This document shows, in pieces, positions 36,313 through 49,200 of a stretch of 64,000 nucleotides of DNA (position 1 is its first letter; every line of letters begins with the position of its first letter). The translations under genes were made by a program, and so were the position numbers. The stretch is from Diphasiastrum complanatum (taxonomy: Eukaryota > Streptophyta > Lycopodiopsida > Lycopodiales > Lycopodiaceae). The stretch covers positions 1-64,000 of the forward strand of contig MU831923.1 in the NCBI GenBank assembly GCA_029204225.1, written 5' to 3'. The notes beneath the pieces are model-generated. The model was not told the origin of the DNA. It saw nothing but the letters and a program-made list of their open reading frames with translations, and did not search any database.

Positions 36313-37538
36313 TGTAGCGCAGGCATCCCAAAGGGAGCCGAGAACCACGACTTAGCTTCCCAGCCTTCAACTCTTGCCATCCGAACCCACTTGACATACA
36401 AGCAGCCAACTCGCCAACAACGATCAGACTTAACCCATTTGAAGTTCCGAAAACCAACATTGAGATCCAACCTGGTGCCATGCCAGATCGGGGGTCCCGA
36501 TGTGGGTGACTTCCCTCCAAGCAAGCCGCCTGACATACATCAAACTTAACCAACTCGAAGCTTCGTTACAAACGAGTAACATCCATTCCAAGCAAGCGGT
36601 CTGACTTACATTAGACTTAACCAACTGAAAGCTTCGTCACGAGCATTGGAAGCCAACCTGGCGCCACGCCAGACTGGACAGCCATAAACAGGTAACTTCC
36701 ACCCAAGCAAGCCATCCAACTCAACCGACAGGTTAGAGCCCGTTCCCCAAGAGCTTAACCCATTCACGTTCATGCAAGGAACACTCAGAACCACAAGCCG
36801 CGACATATATAGAGGCAACCAGTTCCTGGATCAAATGGTCCCGACAGCATACCGCTGGCGCCACGGACTGAATGGTCCCGACGGCATACCGCTGGCGTCC
36901 CGGGATACGACCCTTAGCTATGTGCCAAGTTAAAATTTTTTGAAAGCGGCCTTACAACTGGCGCTTTTACCGAACACTGAAACCCAGAAGGTAATCAGAG
37001 TCAGTTTGAGAAAAATCCCACTTTATTGATAAATCTGAGAAGGTTACATTTCAAGTGTGTGACCGACCCTAGTCTCCGGGGCGCTAGCATGCCAAGGCGA
37101 GAGCCATGACAACATTCCAGCAAGGGAGGCTGAGACTTGGTTGGAGCTCGCCCTGAGTCGCAACCCGCACTCCCCTATAGTATTGGTGTGATTCGGCACC
37201 CCCCCCTCATACCAAGCACTCTACCCAAGCTGGTAAAGCACATTTTTCTCTCTCTAGGATTTTCTCTTTCTAGAAAGTCATTTTATCTCTGTAGATTTTA
37301 CTGATTCCCAAGTTTCCTTTTATCATGCCTAGATCGTGTGAGGTGATTGCACATCGATCTGAGCTCTCTGGACTCCGCTAGAACCGATCAAAGATTTTCA
37401 GCCATAGGAACTTGGCGCCGGCTGGATTCTGGTCACAGTGGCACCGACGCTGGGAGCAGCAGGGGCGCTGCTGGCACCAGGGACATAGCTGGCGCCGATG
37501 GCGCCGGAAGTAAAGCTTGTAAAGGTAGCTTTACAACA
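36313..37538. mobile_element. 1.2-kb LTR-like insertion inside gypsy fossil 2, with 5-bp target duplication
   Basis: It begins TGTAGCGCAGGC and ends AGCTTTACAACA, so it has TG...CA ends. It is flanked by ctaat on both sides (36308-36312 and 37539-37543). It separates the protease region from the reverse transcriptase of the gypsy element. There is no internal coding domain and no internal direct repeat of its ends, which favours a solo LTR of an unrelated element over a small complete one. It contains a near-duplicated block (aatggtcccgac-gcataccgctggcg, about 36833-36899) and, near the right end, several ctggcgcc-like phrases. Confidence 0.75.
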
Positions 37539-40424
37539 CTAATGTATGTCAAGAACAAACTAATCTTACTAAGAACCTAAGTCGCCAAATTAGGGAGGAG
37601 TTTCTAGATGTGTTCACGAATGAACTTCCATCTATTTTACCCCCTAAGAGAAATGTAGAGCATAGAATCGAGTTAATTCCTGGATCATCTCCTGTTAATA
37701 GACCACCTTATAGAATGAGTCTGAAAGAGGAGGAAGAGGTCAAAAGCATGATTGAGGACTATCTTGCCAAGGGGCAAGTAAGATCTAGCTTCTCCCCCTT
37801 TGCCTCTTCGATCGTTCTGGTAAAAAAGAAGGATGGGTCTTGGAGAATGTGTGTGGACTATCGAGGCTTGAACAAGATTATTAGTTAAGCATCGATATCC
37901 TATGCCACGTATAGATGATCTTTTGGATGCCCTCCATGGTGCTATAGTGTTTAGCAAAATTGACCTAAAGAGTGGTTATCACCAGGTGAGAGTTCGAGAA
38001 GAGGATGTGCATAAAACTGCCTTCCAGACTCGTTTTTGACACTGTGAATTTCTAATTATGCCCTTTGGATTGACTAATGCCCCTGCAACATTTATGATGT
38101 TAATGAACGATGTGCTTAGACCATTTATGGGCAAGTTTGTGGTTAATTTTGTTGATGACATACTTGTTTACAGTTGTGGTGATGCTATGCATGTTAATCA
38201 CCTAAGAATTGTGTTATCAACTTTGAGGGAAAATACATTGTTCGCTAATGATAAAAAAAGTGAATTGTTTAAAAAAGAAATAACATATTTGGGTTTTATA
38301 GTGTCAACAGATGGAATAAAACTGGATCCGTAGAAAGTTGTTGTTCTTCTTGCCTGGCCTGTTCCTACAGACTTAACGGCACTAAGAAGCTTTCTAGGGT
38401 TGGCTGTGTTTTATCGTAAAGGTGTGAAGAATTATTCAAATGTAACTGCACCATTGACCGATATGTTACAGAAAAATAAATGGAAAGAGTAGACATAAGT
38501 TTAGCAGTGAAGTTTCGATGCTTTGAAACAAGCTGTGGTTGACTTTGTCACTTTAAAAATTGTTGACCCTCAAAAACCATTTGTCGTAGAAACGGATGCA
38601 AGTGACATCGCCGTTGGGGCAGTTCTGATGCAAGAGGGTAGGCTTGTGGCCTTTGAAAGCAAGAAGCTCAACCCTGCACAAAAGAATTATCCAACTCATG
38701 AGAAAGAGTTGTTTGCCATTATCCACGCTTTGAAGGCATGGAGGCATTATTTGTATGGTGCGGAATTCTATGTGTACACCGACCATAACACTTTGAGATA
38801 TTTTTGCAACGAGCCGGACCTAAGAGGGCGGCAAGCCAGGTGGGCTGAGTTGATGCAGGAATTTCACGTGGAAATTTGGTACAAGAAAGGTGCCGGAAAT
38901 CATGTGGCTGATGCATTATCTCCAATATTGTATCAGATGTCTTTTGTGGTCATGGAAAATGACCTAATTGCTAAGATTAGACAGGCTGAGCAAGAGGATC
39001 CTCATTGTCAAGGTATTGTGAGGGAGACAAATCTTGCGCAAGTAGAATCTCAGGATGAGAGTTCTGGTCTCTTGACTCACACTTACCTTAAATATACCAT
39101 AGAAGATGGTATGATCATGAGAAATGGCAAACTTCTCATTCCAGCTTGTGAGGAGCTGCGTAGGAAGATTGTCCATTTATGTCATGATAGCCCTAGTGCA
39201 GGTCATCCTGGTGTGGATAAGACCTATGAGTTGATCTTACGTAACTTCTGGTGGCCTAAGCTTAAAAAAGATGTTTACCATTACGTGACGCACTGTTTGA
39301 AGTGCCAAGTCACTAAAGCTGAAAGAATTAAACCTCGTGGAGTTTTACACCCACTACTTGTGCCAGAAAGAAGATGGGAGAGTATCTCCATGGATTTTGT
39401 CACCAACTTGCCTCGCACGCAGTTGCAGCATGATTCTATCTTGGTCGTAGTTGACACTCACGAAAATGGTTCATTTTATTCCAATGCGTAAAAAGATTGA
39501 TGCGGTTGGAGTAGCTAATTTATTTATCGAGCATGTGTTCAGACTTCATGGATTACCGTTATCCATAGTGTCTGACAGGGATACTCAATTCACTGGAAAC
39601 TTTTGGACTGCAGTTATGGCCAAACTTGAAGTCCAATTGAGAATGAGCAGCACGGAGCATCCTGAAACGGATGGCCAAACTGAGAGAGTCAACCAGACCT
39701 TAGAGGATATGCTTAGGGCATTTGTTGGGGATAAGAAAACTCAGTGGGAGATGTACTTGCCACTGTTGGAGTTTGCATACAATGACAAGAAAAATGTGAG
39801 TATTAAGATGAGTCCTTTCGAGTTTAACTATGGATTTAGGTCAGCTAGCCCTGTTACGGTAGGAATTCCTCAGAGAGTGCCTAGTGCGGCTAATTTTCTA
39901 ACTCAAATGAATGAAAGGCTTGAGTTAGCGAAGGTTAATATTAGGCAAGCGATGGATCGAGCAAAGTCATATGCTGATCAGCATCGCACATGGTTTTTTT
40001 GCAAGTACCCAAGGACTCTAAGACCCTTAAGATGGGCAAATGTTACAAGTTGTCTCCGCGTTATTGTGGACCCTGGAAAATTGTTAAAAGAATCAGTGAT
40101 GTTTCTTATAAGTTAGATTTTCCTAAAACTTGTAAAGTGCATCCTGTATTTCATGTTTCTAGATTGAAATGAGTTTTACATAACGGTGATAACTTGTTGT
40201 CTGATGGTTTGTTTGCATTCCAGGAGTAGGGAGAAGTAACCCATGGGCCAGTGAGGGTATTGGATAGGCAGGAGAGGCGTTTACGCAACCGTCTGATCCG
40301 TGAGTACTTGGTCGCTTGGCATGGCATGCCTCTTTCTGATGCTACCTGGGAGACCACGCATAGTCTGTGTGCACAGTACCCTAGCTTTGCCATCGCGGAC
40401 GATGTTACCTGAGGGGGGAAGGGA

Positions 40425-41015
40425 AGTTACAACTTTTACTCTCTGTCCCGGTTATTTACTGTGTTTACTTATAGATGTATTAAATACAGAAATGGCAAAG
40501 TCACCGGCCTGTGGTGACCTTTGTAACAGAAAGTAAATAAAGTTGTTAATGATGTTTTTGAGCCTCAGAGTCGCATGTTGCTTGGGTATAGGGTACTGGG
40601 TCATTAATTCGGAGTGGCTGGACTGACCTCCTAAAAAGTAGGAGTTGACTAGTCAACGTGACACATGCCATATGCTCACTGGGACACTTGGTCCAGTGAA
40701 TGAGTGACACATGTCAGGGTTGACCGGTCAAACATGACACTTGTCACATGCCCATTGGGACATTTGGTCCAATGGGTGAGTGACACATGTCAGCCTACTC
40801 ACTTGCCTATGTGTCAGGTATTGCCAAGTGGCAAGTGTCGACTGTGCATAGAGTTGGCCATGTGTGGAGATTTAGGAAGGGTCAGGATTAAGGGGTGCTT
40901 GAGGATTTTGGATAAGTGAGCCTAGATAGAGACATTCCTCATCATAATCTATGCAGCAAAGGCTGGGAGGAGACAAGGCAGCCAACTCCATCTTGTGTTA
41001 GAAGTAATTTGATGC
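40425..41015 (+). repeat. 3' LTR-like end of gypsy fossil 2
   Basis: It follows the purine run gaggggggaaggga and starts close to agttacaactttt. It contains a TATA-like and polyadenylation-like AT-rich part (about 40460-40560) and a 75-bp tandem duplication (40645-40793). The right edge is where gypsy fossil 1 reverse-transcriptase sequence resumes on the minus strand. There is no partner LTR to confirm its limits. Confidence 0.6.
40645..40793. repeat. Two tandem copies of a 75-bp unit within the gypsy fossil 2 LTR
   Basis: Units start at 40645 (ttgactagtcaa) and 40720 (ttgaccggtcaa) and end in gagtgacacatgtcag. Each unit opens with a 12-bp palindrome of the same outer sequence. Duplicated blocks within LTR promoters are common in plant retrotransposons; here the role is only inferred. 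Confidence 0.85.
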
Positions 41016-43344
41016 TTGTATGTGCAGGAAATTAGCAAGGTTTGAAGAGAAGATTTCTTGCCTTAGAAGATCCAAGACAAAATATGAAGGTGCTCTTCAT
41101 GCTCCTCAAGGGTCCGACTATAAATTAATATGTCGTCCAAATGCACCACCACAAACTTTCCCAGATATGGACGAAGAATGTCTTAGGAACATCTTCGTTC
41201 CTAATCCTTATCTGATGGTAATCTATCTAAGATCAATCTTGGAGAAATACTTAGCTCCATTCAGACGATCCATAAGATCATCCATCCTAGGTAAGGGATA
41301 TCTGTTCTTGATGTAGTTGCTTAGAAATTTCATCCTCTTCCTTGATGCTAATCTTATATGGAAAAAGAGATACAGGTTGGCTTCCATGAAGCAACTCAAT
41401 TTGATGGTTAACACTCCTTTGGAAAGGTAGGCCATCAGGGAGTTTATCAGGAAAAACATCGCTACACTCTTGCCTAAGTTTGTTAAATATTATTCCTTCA
41501 GGTGAATTAACACTTAAGGGACTATTTACAGGCACATTCAAAGGCAAATGCGATAAATCAATATTTAGACTCTGGACTGCATGGTCATTCACATAAATTT
41601 CATCTTTAAAAAAACAAAGATAACTTTATTAGCAGAATCTTTTAAATTTTCAACAACTTCTAAAGTAGAAACCAAAGGATCAAAAGGCCTATTTACATCG
41701 CCTTTTAGCTCAACCAACGAGCCCTTATGCAAAAAGGAAATGCTATGAGTAACATAATCCTTTCTTAAAGACTCGTTTTTAGAACAAAACCATTTTTTTT
41801 TTAAGATTATGTTCCCCCGACGCCATTTTCACCACATACAAGTGATTCTTGGCATGGTAGCCGCCTTGAGTTTCTGCACCAATTTAACATGTATGAAGTT
41901 ATGTGTAGAACCGTCATAAAAAAGAACAGTCACAGCTTGCGTCCTACGATTCCATTCATACGAATGAGATTGTGGGGGCCAAAAACAGCTGTATTAAAAT
42001 AACAATTCTTGCAACTAGTGCCATCCTTAAAGGATAAATCAACAAAAGAAATATTAGAGCTACTTGGCGCTTTAAAGGGTTTAGGTTGCCCGCCATGTTT
42101 CTTTTGCTTTTTCTTTGGACAATTTTTTGAAAGATGCTCCTTTTCCATGCAGGAGAAGCACAAGCCACCGGTTCTCGCCTTGTCGTAGTACGTGCGATCC
42201 AACTTGATGCACTTTTTCCCGCCTTGGGAACCGGTGTCCGTTTTGTCTTTGCCCTACTTCTTGAAAAATTTCTTTTCTTATACACAGCCTTGGGCAATCT
42301 GCGGTTGGTTACACCGCACTTCTAGCTCAAATTCTTTTGGAAGCTCCAAAATAAAATGTAGCTTTGGTAGGATAGGATCGATTCGCAAAGTGAATCGGGA
42401 CAAAATTTTCTAGAATTCTTGGATATAGGCATCTAACGGCTTAGTACCCATCTGCACGATGGCGAAACGCCGCCAATGCTCAAAATCATTAAACACTGGA
42501 AGAAAAGCCGTTTTAAAGGCTTCTTAAAAGGCATCCCATGTAGAAGGGGCACCCGCCCTCTCCTTCAGATCCTGCCACCATGTAAACGCCTTACCGCATA
42601 AAAACATGAGAGCAGAAGCGATCTTTGTACTATCAGGCGCATCGTGCATGGAAAAATGACTTCCACCGATTGAGCCATGACAATACCACATCGGAAAGCT
42701 GGTTCTTCTTTTCGACCGAAAAGAATTCCGGATTGAACATTGAATAAAAACCAGCGGACTGCAAGTGCGTCGAAGAACGCCACTTGCTCGGTCACGACAT
42801 ACTTGGCTTGCATGTCCAGGATTTGGTTTTGCAGCAAGTTCAAACTTGAACAAGCTGATTAGTATCTACATAAGGAGGAGGAGGTGGTGGATGGTCTTTC
42901 ACCCGAGGGCATAACGGAATCCATGTGGCGCTCTAAGAAAGAAGACAAAAGAAAAACAGCAAGGGCTTCACAACAAAGTGGTTTATGCCTTTCTAAATGG
43001 CCTTGCTGGGTGGCGGGCCTTATAGATGGCACCTAGCAAGCACTTGGGCTCCAAAAACAAGTGGCGTCCCCTTATGGGTTCCACCTACCCCCATAACACA
43101 TGGTCACCACCCTCCCTACCCCACCTCACCCAAGGGTCACTTGGGTCACGTCTCCACCCACCTTTTGGGTCACCGCCTTAACCTCTTGGCCTTAAGGCCC
43201 AAAGACACACCTAAATCTCCTCTAAGGTTTGTCCTTAGGCTTAGGAGAAGATGCTGGTACAACTGTACGTTCAAGAGGAGGAGGTGGAGGAAAAAACTTC
43301 AAATTTTTTCCAAAAAAATGTAGAAGATGGTGAATTTGCAAATT

Positions 43345-43370
43345 TGTGTGTGTGTGTGTGTGTGTGTGTA
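43345..43370. repeat. (GT)n microsatellite
   Basis: A short uninterrupted GT run in the leader of gypsy fossil 1. Confidence 0.95.
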
Positions 43371-44388
43371 GGTGGAGCTTTTAAAGGAGGAGGTTTAAGG
43401 CCATAAGAGAAACAAAAGAGAGGGAAAAAAGACCCACACAGGTTTGTACTTGTAGCAGGTACAGCCAACAAGTACAAGCTTGTGTACTTTCCTTCTTAAA
43501 TTCTCCGTCTCTAAAATTTTTTGAAGGCCAAAGCTATGGTTTAAAAGCTTGGCAAAACTTTGAAACAAGGTTTTATAACTTAGTTAAAACTTAGCATCCA
43601 AACTTTGTATTAAAAGTTTGAAAAGTTTGTAAACTTATGTAACTTATGATTTAAAAGTTAAGCTTTAAAACCTTTGAGACAAAATTGCAAAGTTTATGAT
43701 GTATTTTCAAAGTACAAACAACTTTTAGTGTTTTGTTAATATACCAAATCTTAAAGCTTGAAAACAAATTTGTTTTTATAGACAACCAACGGTTAAAAGG
43801 TTCAAATGTATTTTTAAAAGTACAAGTACACATACACAAAGATATTCAACTTTTTAAAGTTTACAAAAGAACTTTGAGAACAATGCGCTTATCAAAGTTT
43901 ATTTTTCTTTAAATCTTTGTTACAAGTCAATCACATTACAAAAAGTACTTTTCAAAAGTACAAGTACATGTATTTAATAGGACTATTATCCCCTCTCCCA
44001 CAAACCAAAATAAAAGTTTGGATTATGTGAGAGCTGTACAGACGTTGCGGGCGCGGGTGCCCTTAATTTTTTTTCATTTTAGAGAATTGCAAAAAAATTT
44101 CAGCTTCTGAGTCTTAAAACCAAGGTCAAAAATTAGAATCGGTTTTTGAAATTTTAAAAACCGTAAAAAGTCAAAAAACTGACAAACTTCCACCATAGCT
44201 AGCAAAGGTGGCTCGCTTTTTATCAAGACGACCTCGGATTGAGACGAACAAAAAAGCAAAGTTGTTCAGTTCGATCCAATGATTCAACTAAGCCTTCAGA
44301 AAACATTAGCCAAAATTTTAAACCAACCAAAAACGTAAGTTAGAGCGATTGCACATTATTCACAATGATCGGTGGCTCTGATATCAAA

Positions 44389-44616
44389 TGTTATAATCCC
44401 CATTGTCGTGTCGGTCATTGCTAAAGCAGTCACGCATGACCAACGACACGCGACAGTTGTGCACGCTGACAAGGTTCCATAACAATGAGTCACTGCACGC
44501 CAATAAGACTTGACACGTGGCACCCAAAAGACCTATACCTCCAGATCAATGTTCCGTCCCATAACTGAGACCGTCACCTCAAGTTTCATGTTGTGTGCCC
44601 TTATGGATACGAAACA
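44389..44616 (-). repeat. 5' LTR of gypsy fossil 1 (228 bp)
   Basis: On the plus strand it begins TGTTATAATCCCCATTGTCG directly after the complement of the primer binding site (ggctctgatatcaa, 44374-44387) and ends GGATACGAAACA. It is homologous to 33302-33812 but shorter. Confidence 0.85.
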
Positions 44617-44621
44617 ATACT
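44617..44621. repeat. Target-site duplication, right copy (atact)
   Basis: It matches 33297-33301 and marks where copia fossil 2 sequence resumes. Confidence 0.85.
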
Positions 44622-45815
44622 GATATATGTGGCCCAATGCTGACACTATCATTGCTTGATGCAAACTTCTTTATTACTTTCATAGATGACTATTCCAAGA
44701 TGATTGTTGTTTATTTCCTAAAGCACAAATCTGAAGCCTTCTAGTACTTCAAGAAATTTAAGGAGAATGTTGAGTTGTAGACAGACAAAAGAATCAAAGC
44801 TCTCAGGAGCGACAATGGCGGAGAATACTGCTCAGCTAATGGCATTGAGCAACAATTTGCTGCTTCCTATTCTCCATAGTCAAATGGACTGGCTGAAAGG
44901 ATGACCTTAGTCGAGTCTGCTAAATGCATGATCACACAAGTTTTTTTGCCCAAATCATTTTGGCAACATGTTGTTTCAACAACAGTTTATTTGCAGAATC
45001 GATGTATAACTAAGGGTGTTTCCAACATCAAAACTCCTTATGAGGTTTGGACATAATTCAAACCCTCAATTAAACATTTGAAAGTATTTGGATGCACAAC
45101 TTATGCTTATATCCCGAAGGGCAACATAAAGAAACTCGATGAGCATTCTTTTAAAGCAGTTTTTGTTGGCTATTGCAATTCTGATGGAATGTACAGACTG
45201 CATAACATAGACACCTGTAAAATTTTCACTAACAAGGATGTGACTTTTATCGAAGATCAGTTTATTGATTTGAAGGGCAAGGGCCAAATGCAATCCACAA
45301 TTTCTGCCCCAACAACTGACTCTTCTCATAAGGCAATTTCCATTCTTTTATGTAGTCACCCTCACCCTAATACAGTCAGATCCAGAAGAAGATGAAGAGA
45401 CTGCAACTCAAGAGCAGTCAATGTGTCCGATGTGCTTGACACAGCCGACACAACGAACAAAAAGTCGAGCTTCACAAATAGAAGTTTCAACCAGAAAATC
45501 AACAAGAATCTGATCTCAGCCTGTCCGATATATTTGCTCACTATTCTATTCAGGAGCCAACCACAGTTGAGGAAGCTTTGTCACAGGCCGACTCAGATCT
45601 TTGGAAAGAAACGATGAACAAAGAGTACAACTCACTATTGAGGAACAACACTTGGGCTGTCACCGACCTGCCAACAAACAGAAAGATTATCAACTGCAAA
45701 TGGATCTTTATTATCAAATACAAAGCAGACGGCAACATCGACAAAAGGAAAGCTCGACTTGTGGCAAAGAGATTTTCTCAAATTCCCAACATCAACTACT
45801 TCGAGACCTTCAGCC
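44622..45815 (+). mobile_element. Ty1/copia retrotransposon fossil 2, right part
   Basis: It resumes the integrase core (about 44650-45060; IDDYSKMIVVYFLKHKSEAF, then the conserved region before YEVWT). It continues through an ILKIFGCTTYAYIP-like stretch and a KDVTFIEDQFIDLKGKG stretch (about 45235-45290) into the start of reverse transcriptase (about 45640-45810; INCKWIFIIKYKADG). The sequence is cut at 45815 by the LTR of copia fossil 3. It is broken, with several breaks. Confidence 0.88.
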
Positions 45816-46256
45816 TGTTAGAATAATAAATGTAAATGATGTAGAAGCCATAGGTTACTATGACCCAAAAGATCGAGATCTGTGTAACCATGGTCATTTA
45901 TATTTTAGGCCCAAGTTAGTATGACTAACTTGTAGGGACTCGTGGGTCCACTAGGGGCCTATACATGTGAATTAAGTACCTAACTTGTTATTTGGGGTAC
46001 TTAATTATTTTATGTAACTTATGGTAGCTAGATAGCCATTAGTCAAGTTATTAGACAGCCAACAATCATGAAGGTAGATAGCCATCTTGGACTACCAATA
46101 TGTAGCCATTCATTTGTATGAGACACACTTTTGTTAAGCAATCTACTGTTCATATGGGTTGTCCACAAGTTTTTACAAGAGGGTCATCTAACCATCTCTC
46201 TCTTCTCTTTGAGAATACTTTGTGTTAATGAGTAGTCTTGATTCTGGATTCCTACA
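45816..46256 (+). repeat. 5' LTR of copia fossil 3 (441 bp)
   Basis: It starts TGTTAGAATAATAAATG inside the reverse transcriptase of copia fossil 2 and ends GGATTCCTACA, immediately followed by the primer binding site tggtatcagagcc (46257). No 3' LTR partner is recognised in the window. Confidence 0.85.
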
Positions 46257-49200
46257 TGGTATCAGAGCCATTTTTCAGAATTGATTGCTTGCTGGAGGGC
46301 ACCCAATAGTCAACCACATTTCTCCTCTTTTGGTTCATAAAAATCAAATTTTTTTTTATTTTTGTGGAGAGAGAACTGTTCGGCTCCTTCTTGTTTTTTG
46401 TGTAGGAAATTGCAGGGAAAAGCTTAAAACCTCCACTCATTTGGGAGCCAGCAGTAGAGCGCCCATGCTCAGCTAGTTTTCATGTGATTGAAATCAGATT
46501 ACATGCTTCAAATTTTAGATTTTCTTTTTGGAGGAGGGTGCCCATCTACCTTGAAGACAAATGTGTTTTTGACACATTTTTAGTGGTTGAAATTTTTCTG
46601 TTTTTGAGCCTGGAAGAAGGTCCTACCATCTGCTCCATTAGCACATTGAGTGCACACCATTTTACCACAAAAGTTTTGGTTGTGGTTTTGGCTTCATTGG
46701 AAGCCTGCATATTAGTTAGTATTCTGTTATTTCAGCATAATACAACCACCTATATCTTCTCGTGAATGAGCTATTGCATGTGGTGTATTGCAATCTATAG
46801 TGCTCATTAATTCAGCTTTGATCTTGTTGATATTTTAGTAGATTTTGGCCTGGAATATGTTTTTCTCATCTACTATTAGCTGAATTTTTAGAAATGGCTA
46901 AAGAATCTGAATCTATAGGTTCTTTGTTCAATGAAGATAGGTTGGATGGAACTAATTTCTCCTTGTGGTGCTATATGATCAAAAACCTCCTTATTGCTAA
47001 AGGTTTGTTTGAAGTTGTAAGTGGTGATGAAGAGAGGCCACCTAGTTTGGCACCTACTACACCGTCAAGAGCTACTTCTTCAACATATGTGAAGGTGTCT
47101 TCCGAAGAACAAAAGAAGTGGGATCGACGTGACACACAAGCACATTCGGTCATAGCGCTATCCGTGAAGAGATCAATCCTATCTCACGTTCGATCATGCA
47201 AGACTTCCAAGAGTGCTTGGGAAGTACTTGCCAAGATGTTCCAAGTGAAGAATACGGCAAAAGTGCTTTTTCTACATAATCAACTCTCAACATTGAAGAT
47301 GCAAGAGGGTGTTAACGCTTTCAAATCACTTAATGAAGATCAAGGATCTTCGTGAAGAGCTTCTTAGCATTGACAAAATTGTCGAGAACTCTCAATTTGT
47401 TTCAATTACTCTTAATTCACTTCCTCATTCCTATCTTCCATTTGTGTCTACTTTAAGCATTTCTCTTAGGGGACAACAAATCTCCTTTGAAGAGCTTGTT
47501 GGCTTACTTCTCCAAGAAGAGCAAACAAGGATTAATTTTGGTGAACAAGAAGATCAAGTCTTCTTCACCAAAGACAAAGGCAAGGGCAAGTGGAAAGGTA
47601 AGCCTTTTTCTTCCAAATAAAAAATCCAAGGAAGGCCAAGATCACATTAGAGAAAATTTGAGCACAAAAGGGGCCTTTCAAAAAGATACATTTTATTTTT
47701 TTTCTCAAAAGTTTCTTCTACATGGTCCAATCAAAACACTCAAATTTGAAATCTACGTAATGTAGCTCCTTCAAATTGATTTTCTTTTCTTTTTAAAAGA
47801 ACTGTAATTTTGTGTCGGGGGCAACCCGTAAATAAGCCATTTTATTTGTAGTATAATATGCAACTCAGCAAAAAAACAGCGTAACTTTTGAACGACAATG
47901 CAGATTGAGACGATAACGGTGCCATTAGAAAGCCCTCGACGAGAGCTTTTTCAACGACATCCAACGTGACCCAGCCGGTCAAACCTGTCAACTGCGCTTG
48001 AAAGAGATATCGGGTTGACCAAGTGTTGACCGACCAAAACTTTGACTGGCCATAACTTCTTTACCGTAGCTCGGAACCGGTCACATTGGGTGTCATTGAA
48101 AAGTTCTCGTCGAGGGCTTTCTAATGGCACCGTAATCGTCTCAATCCGAGTTGCCGTTCAAAAGTTATGATTTTTTTCAGTCACAGACTATACTACCCAC
48201 ATAATAGCTAATCATCGAAGACTGTGTGGGCAGGACTGCGGGCAGAAAGAAATTTTATTTTAGTATTTTACATTGCTGAAAAATTGTCATCCTACGTGGC
48301 AATCCTTATAGGGCCCTTTCCAAAGCCAAATGTTCTCTAATGAGGATCCAAAAAGAAGGGTAAGTGTCATTATTGTAAAAAGTTTGGGCACCACATAAAG
48401 TTGGTAAGTCTCAACGGAAGCCTTTTCCTATTGATGGGACTATCAAAGTTGGTGATAAGTTTGCCTTAATTCATAGTCATGTATGTGGTCCAATGAGGAC
48501 CGAATCCATTGGTAAATGCAAGTACTTCGTTACTTTTATTGATGATTTTTCAAGGTTTACATGGATCCCGGCGGAGCCTAAATTTTTTTGGAAATTCCTA
48601 TGAAGGCAAAATCTGAAGTTTTTCAACGCTTCAAAAAATTTCTAACTATGATAGAAAATCAATTTGGGCATACAAAGATACTACGTACCGACCGAGGAGG
48701 GGAATACATTAAAAGTACGTTCGGCACGTTTCTTCATAGCAAAGGCATTCTACATCAAATAACTACACCTTGCACACCGCAACAAAATAGTGTTGCCGAG
48801 AGGAAAAATCGCATAATCATGGAGATGACTCGTTGCATGCTTAAGGCAAAGGGCGTTTCCCACAAGTTTTGGGCTGAAGCGGTTATTATGGCGACTTACA
48901 TTAGTAATTGGTGTCCGACTAAAGCCTTGAAGATTTTGACTCCTTATGAAGTTTGGTATGGTAAGAAGCCATCGGTTTCTCACTTTCGCACTTTTGGTTG
49001 CACGACTTATGTGTTTATTCCTGATAAGCTAAGATCCAAACTAGATGATAAAGGCGAAAATGCATTTTTATGGGCTATAGTAGTGAAAGTAAAGGCTATA
49101 GATTGTTTAATGTGGATACTAACAAAATCATAGTGAGTCGTGATGTTCATTTTGATGAGAAGAACTCCTATGATCTTGCGCCCATTCATGTCATGAAAGG

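Larger units (their letters stand above)
35090..41015 (+). mobile_element. Second Ty3/gypsy chromodomain fossil (gypsy fossil 2), inserted in gypsy fossil 1 in opposite orientation
   Basis: In order on the plus strand there are gag (about 35110-35420), a zinc knuckle CFGCLGRHKWKEC (about 35600-35640) and an aspartic protease with ILFDTGSSHNVIN (about 35880). A 1.2-kb LTR-like insertion interrupts the element here. Then follow reverse transcriptase (37610-38330; [32 protein letters not shown]) and RNase H (about 38570-38920; FVVETDASDIAVGAVLMQEG, TDHNTLRY). The integrase has a zinc-binding region (H...H...CHKC-type, about 39180-39320) and a core (MDFVTNLPRTQ, HGLPLSIVSDRDTQFTG, EHPETDGQTERVNQ). 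A chromodomain-like end (about 40240-40400) precedes the polypurine tract (about 40412-40425) and LTR sequence. No 5' LTR is recognised; edges are accurate to about 50 bp. It is better preserved than its host, so younger, but broken, with several breaks. Confidence 0.9.
33302..44616 (-). mobile_element. Ty3/gypsy chromodomain retrotransposon (gypsy fossil 1) inserted in copia fossil 2
   Basis: This minus-strand element is bounded by LTRs with TG...CA ends and an atact duplication. Reading from its 5' end (right to left), it has an LTR (44389-44616), a primer binding site (ttgatatcagagcc), a leader, a gag region (about 42850-42520) and a zinc knuckle CFSCMEKEHLSKNC (about 42160-42105). Reverse transcriptase pieces follow (about 41590-41030; [20 protein letters not shown] and [15 protein letters not shown]). 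Then come an inserted second gypsy, integrase (about 35090-34640; QNFFWPKIKGHVE, MDFVVGLPKT), the integrase C-terminal region and a chromodomain-like end (about 33955-33860). Last are the polypurine tract and an LTR (33302-33812). The two LTRs differ at roughly one position in eight to ten by eye, so it is old. It is broken, with many breaks. Confidence 0.92.
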
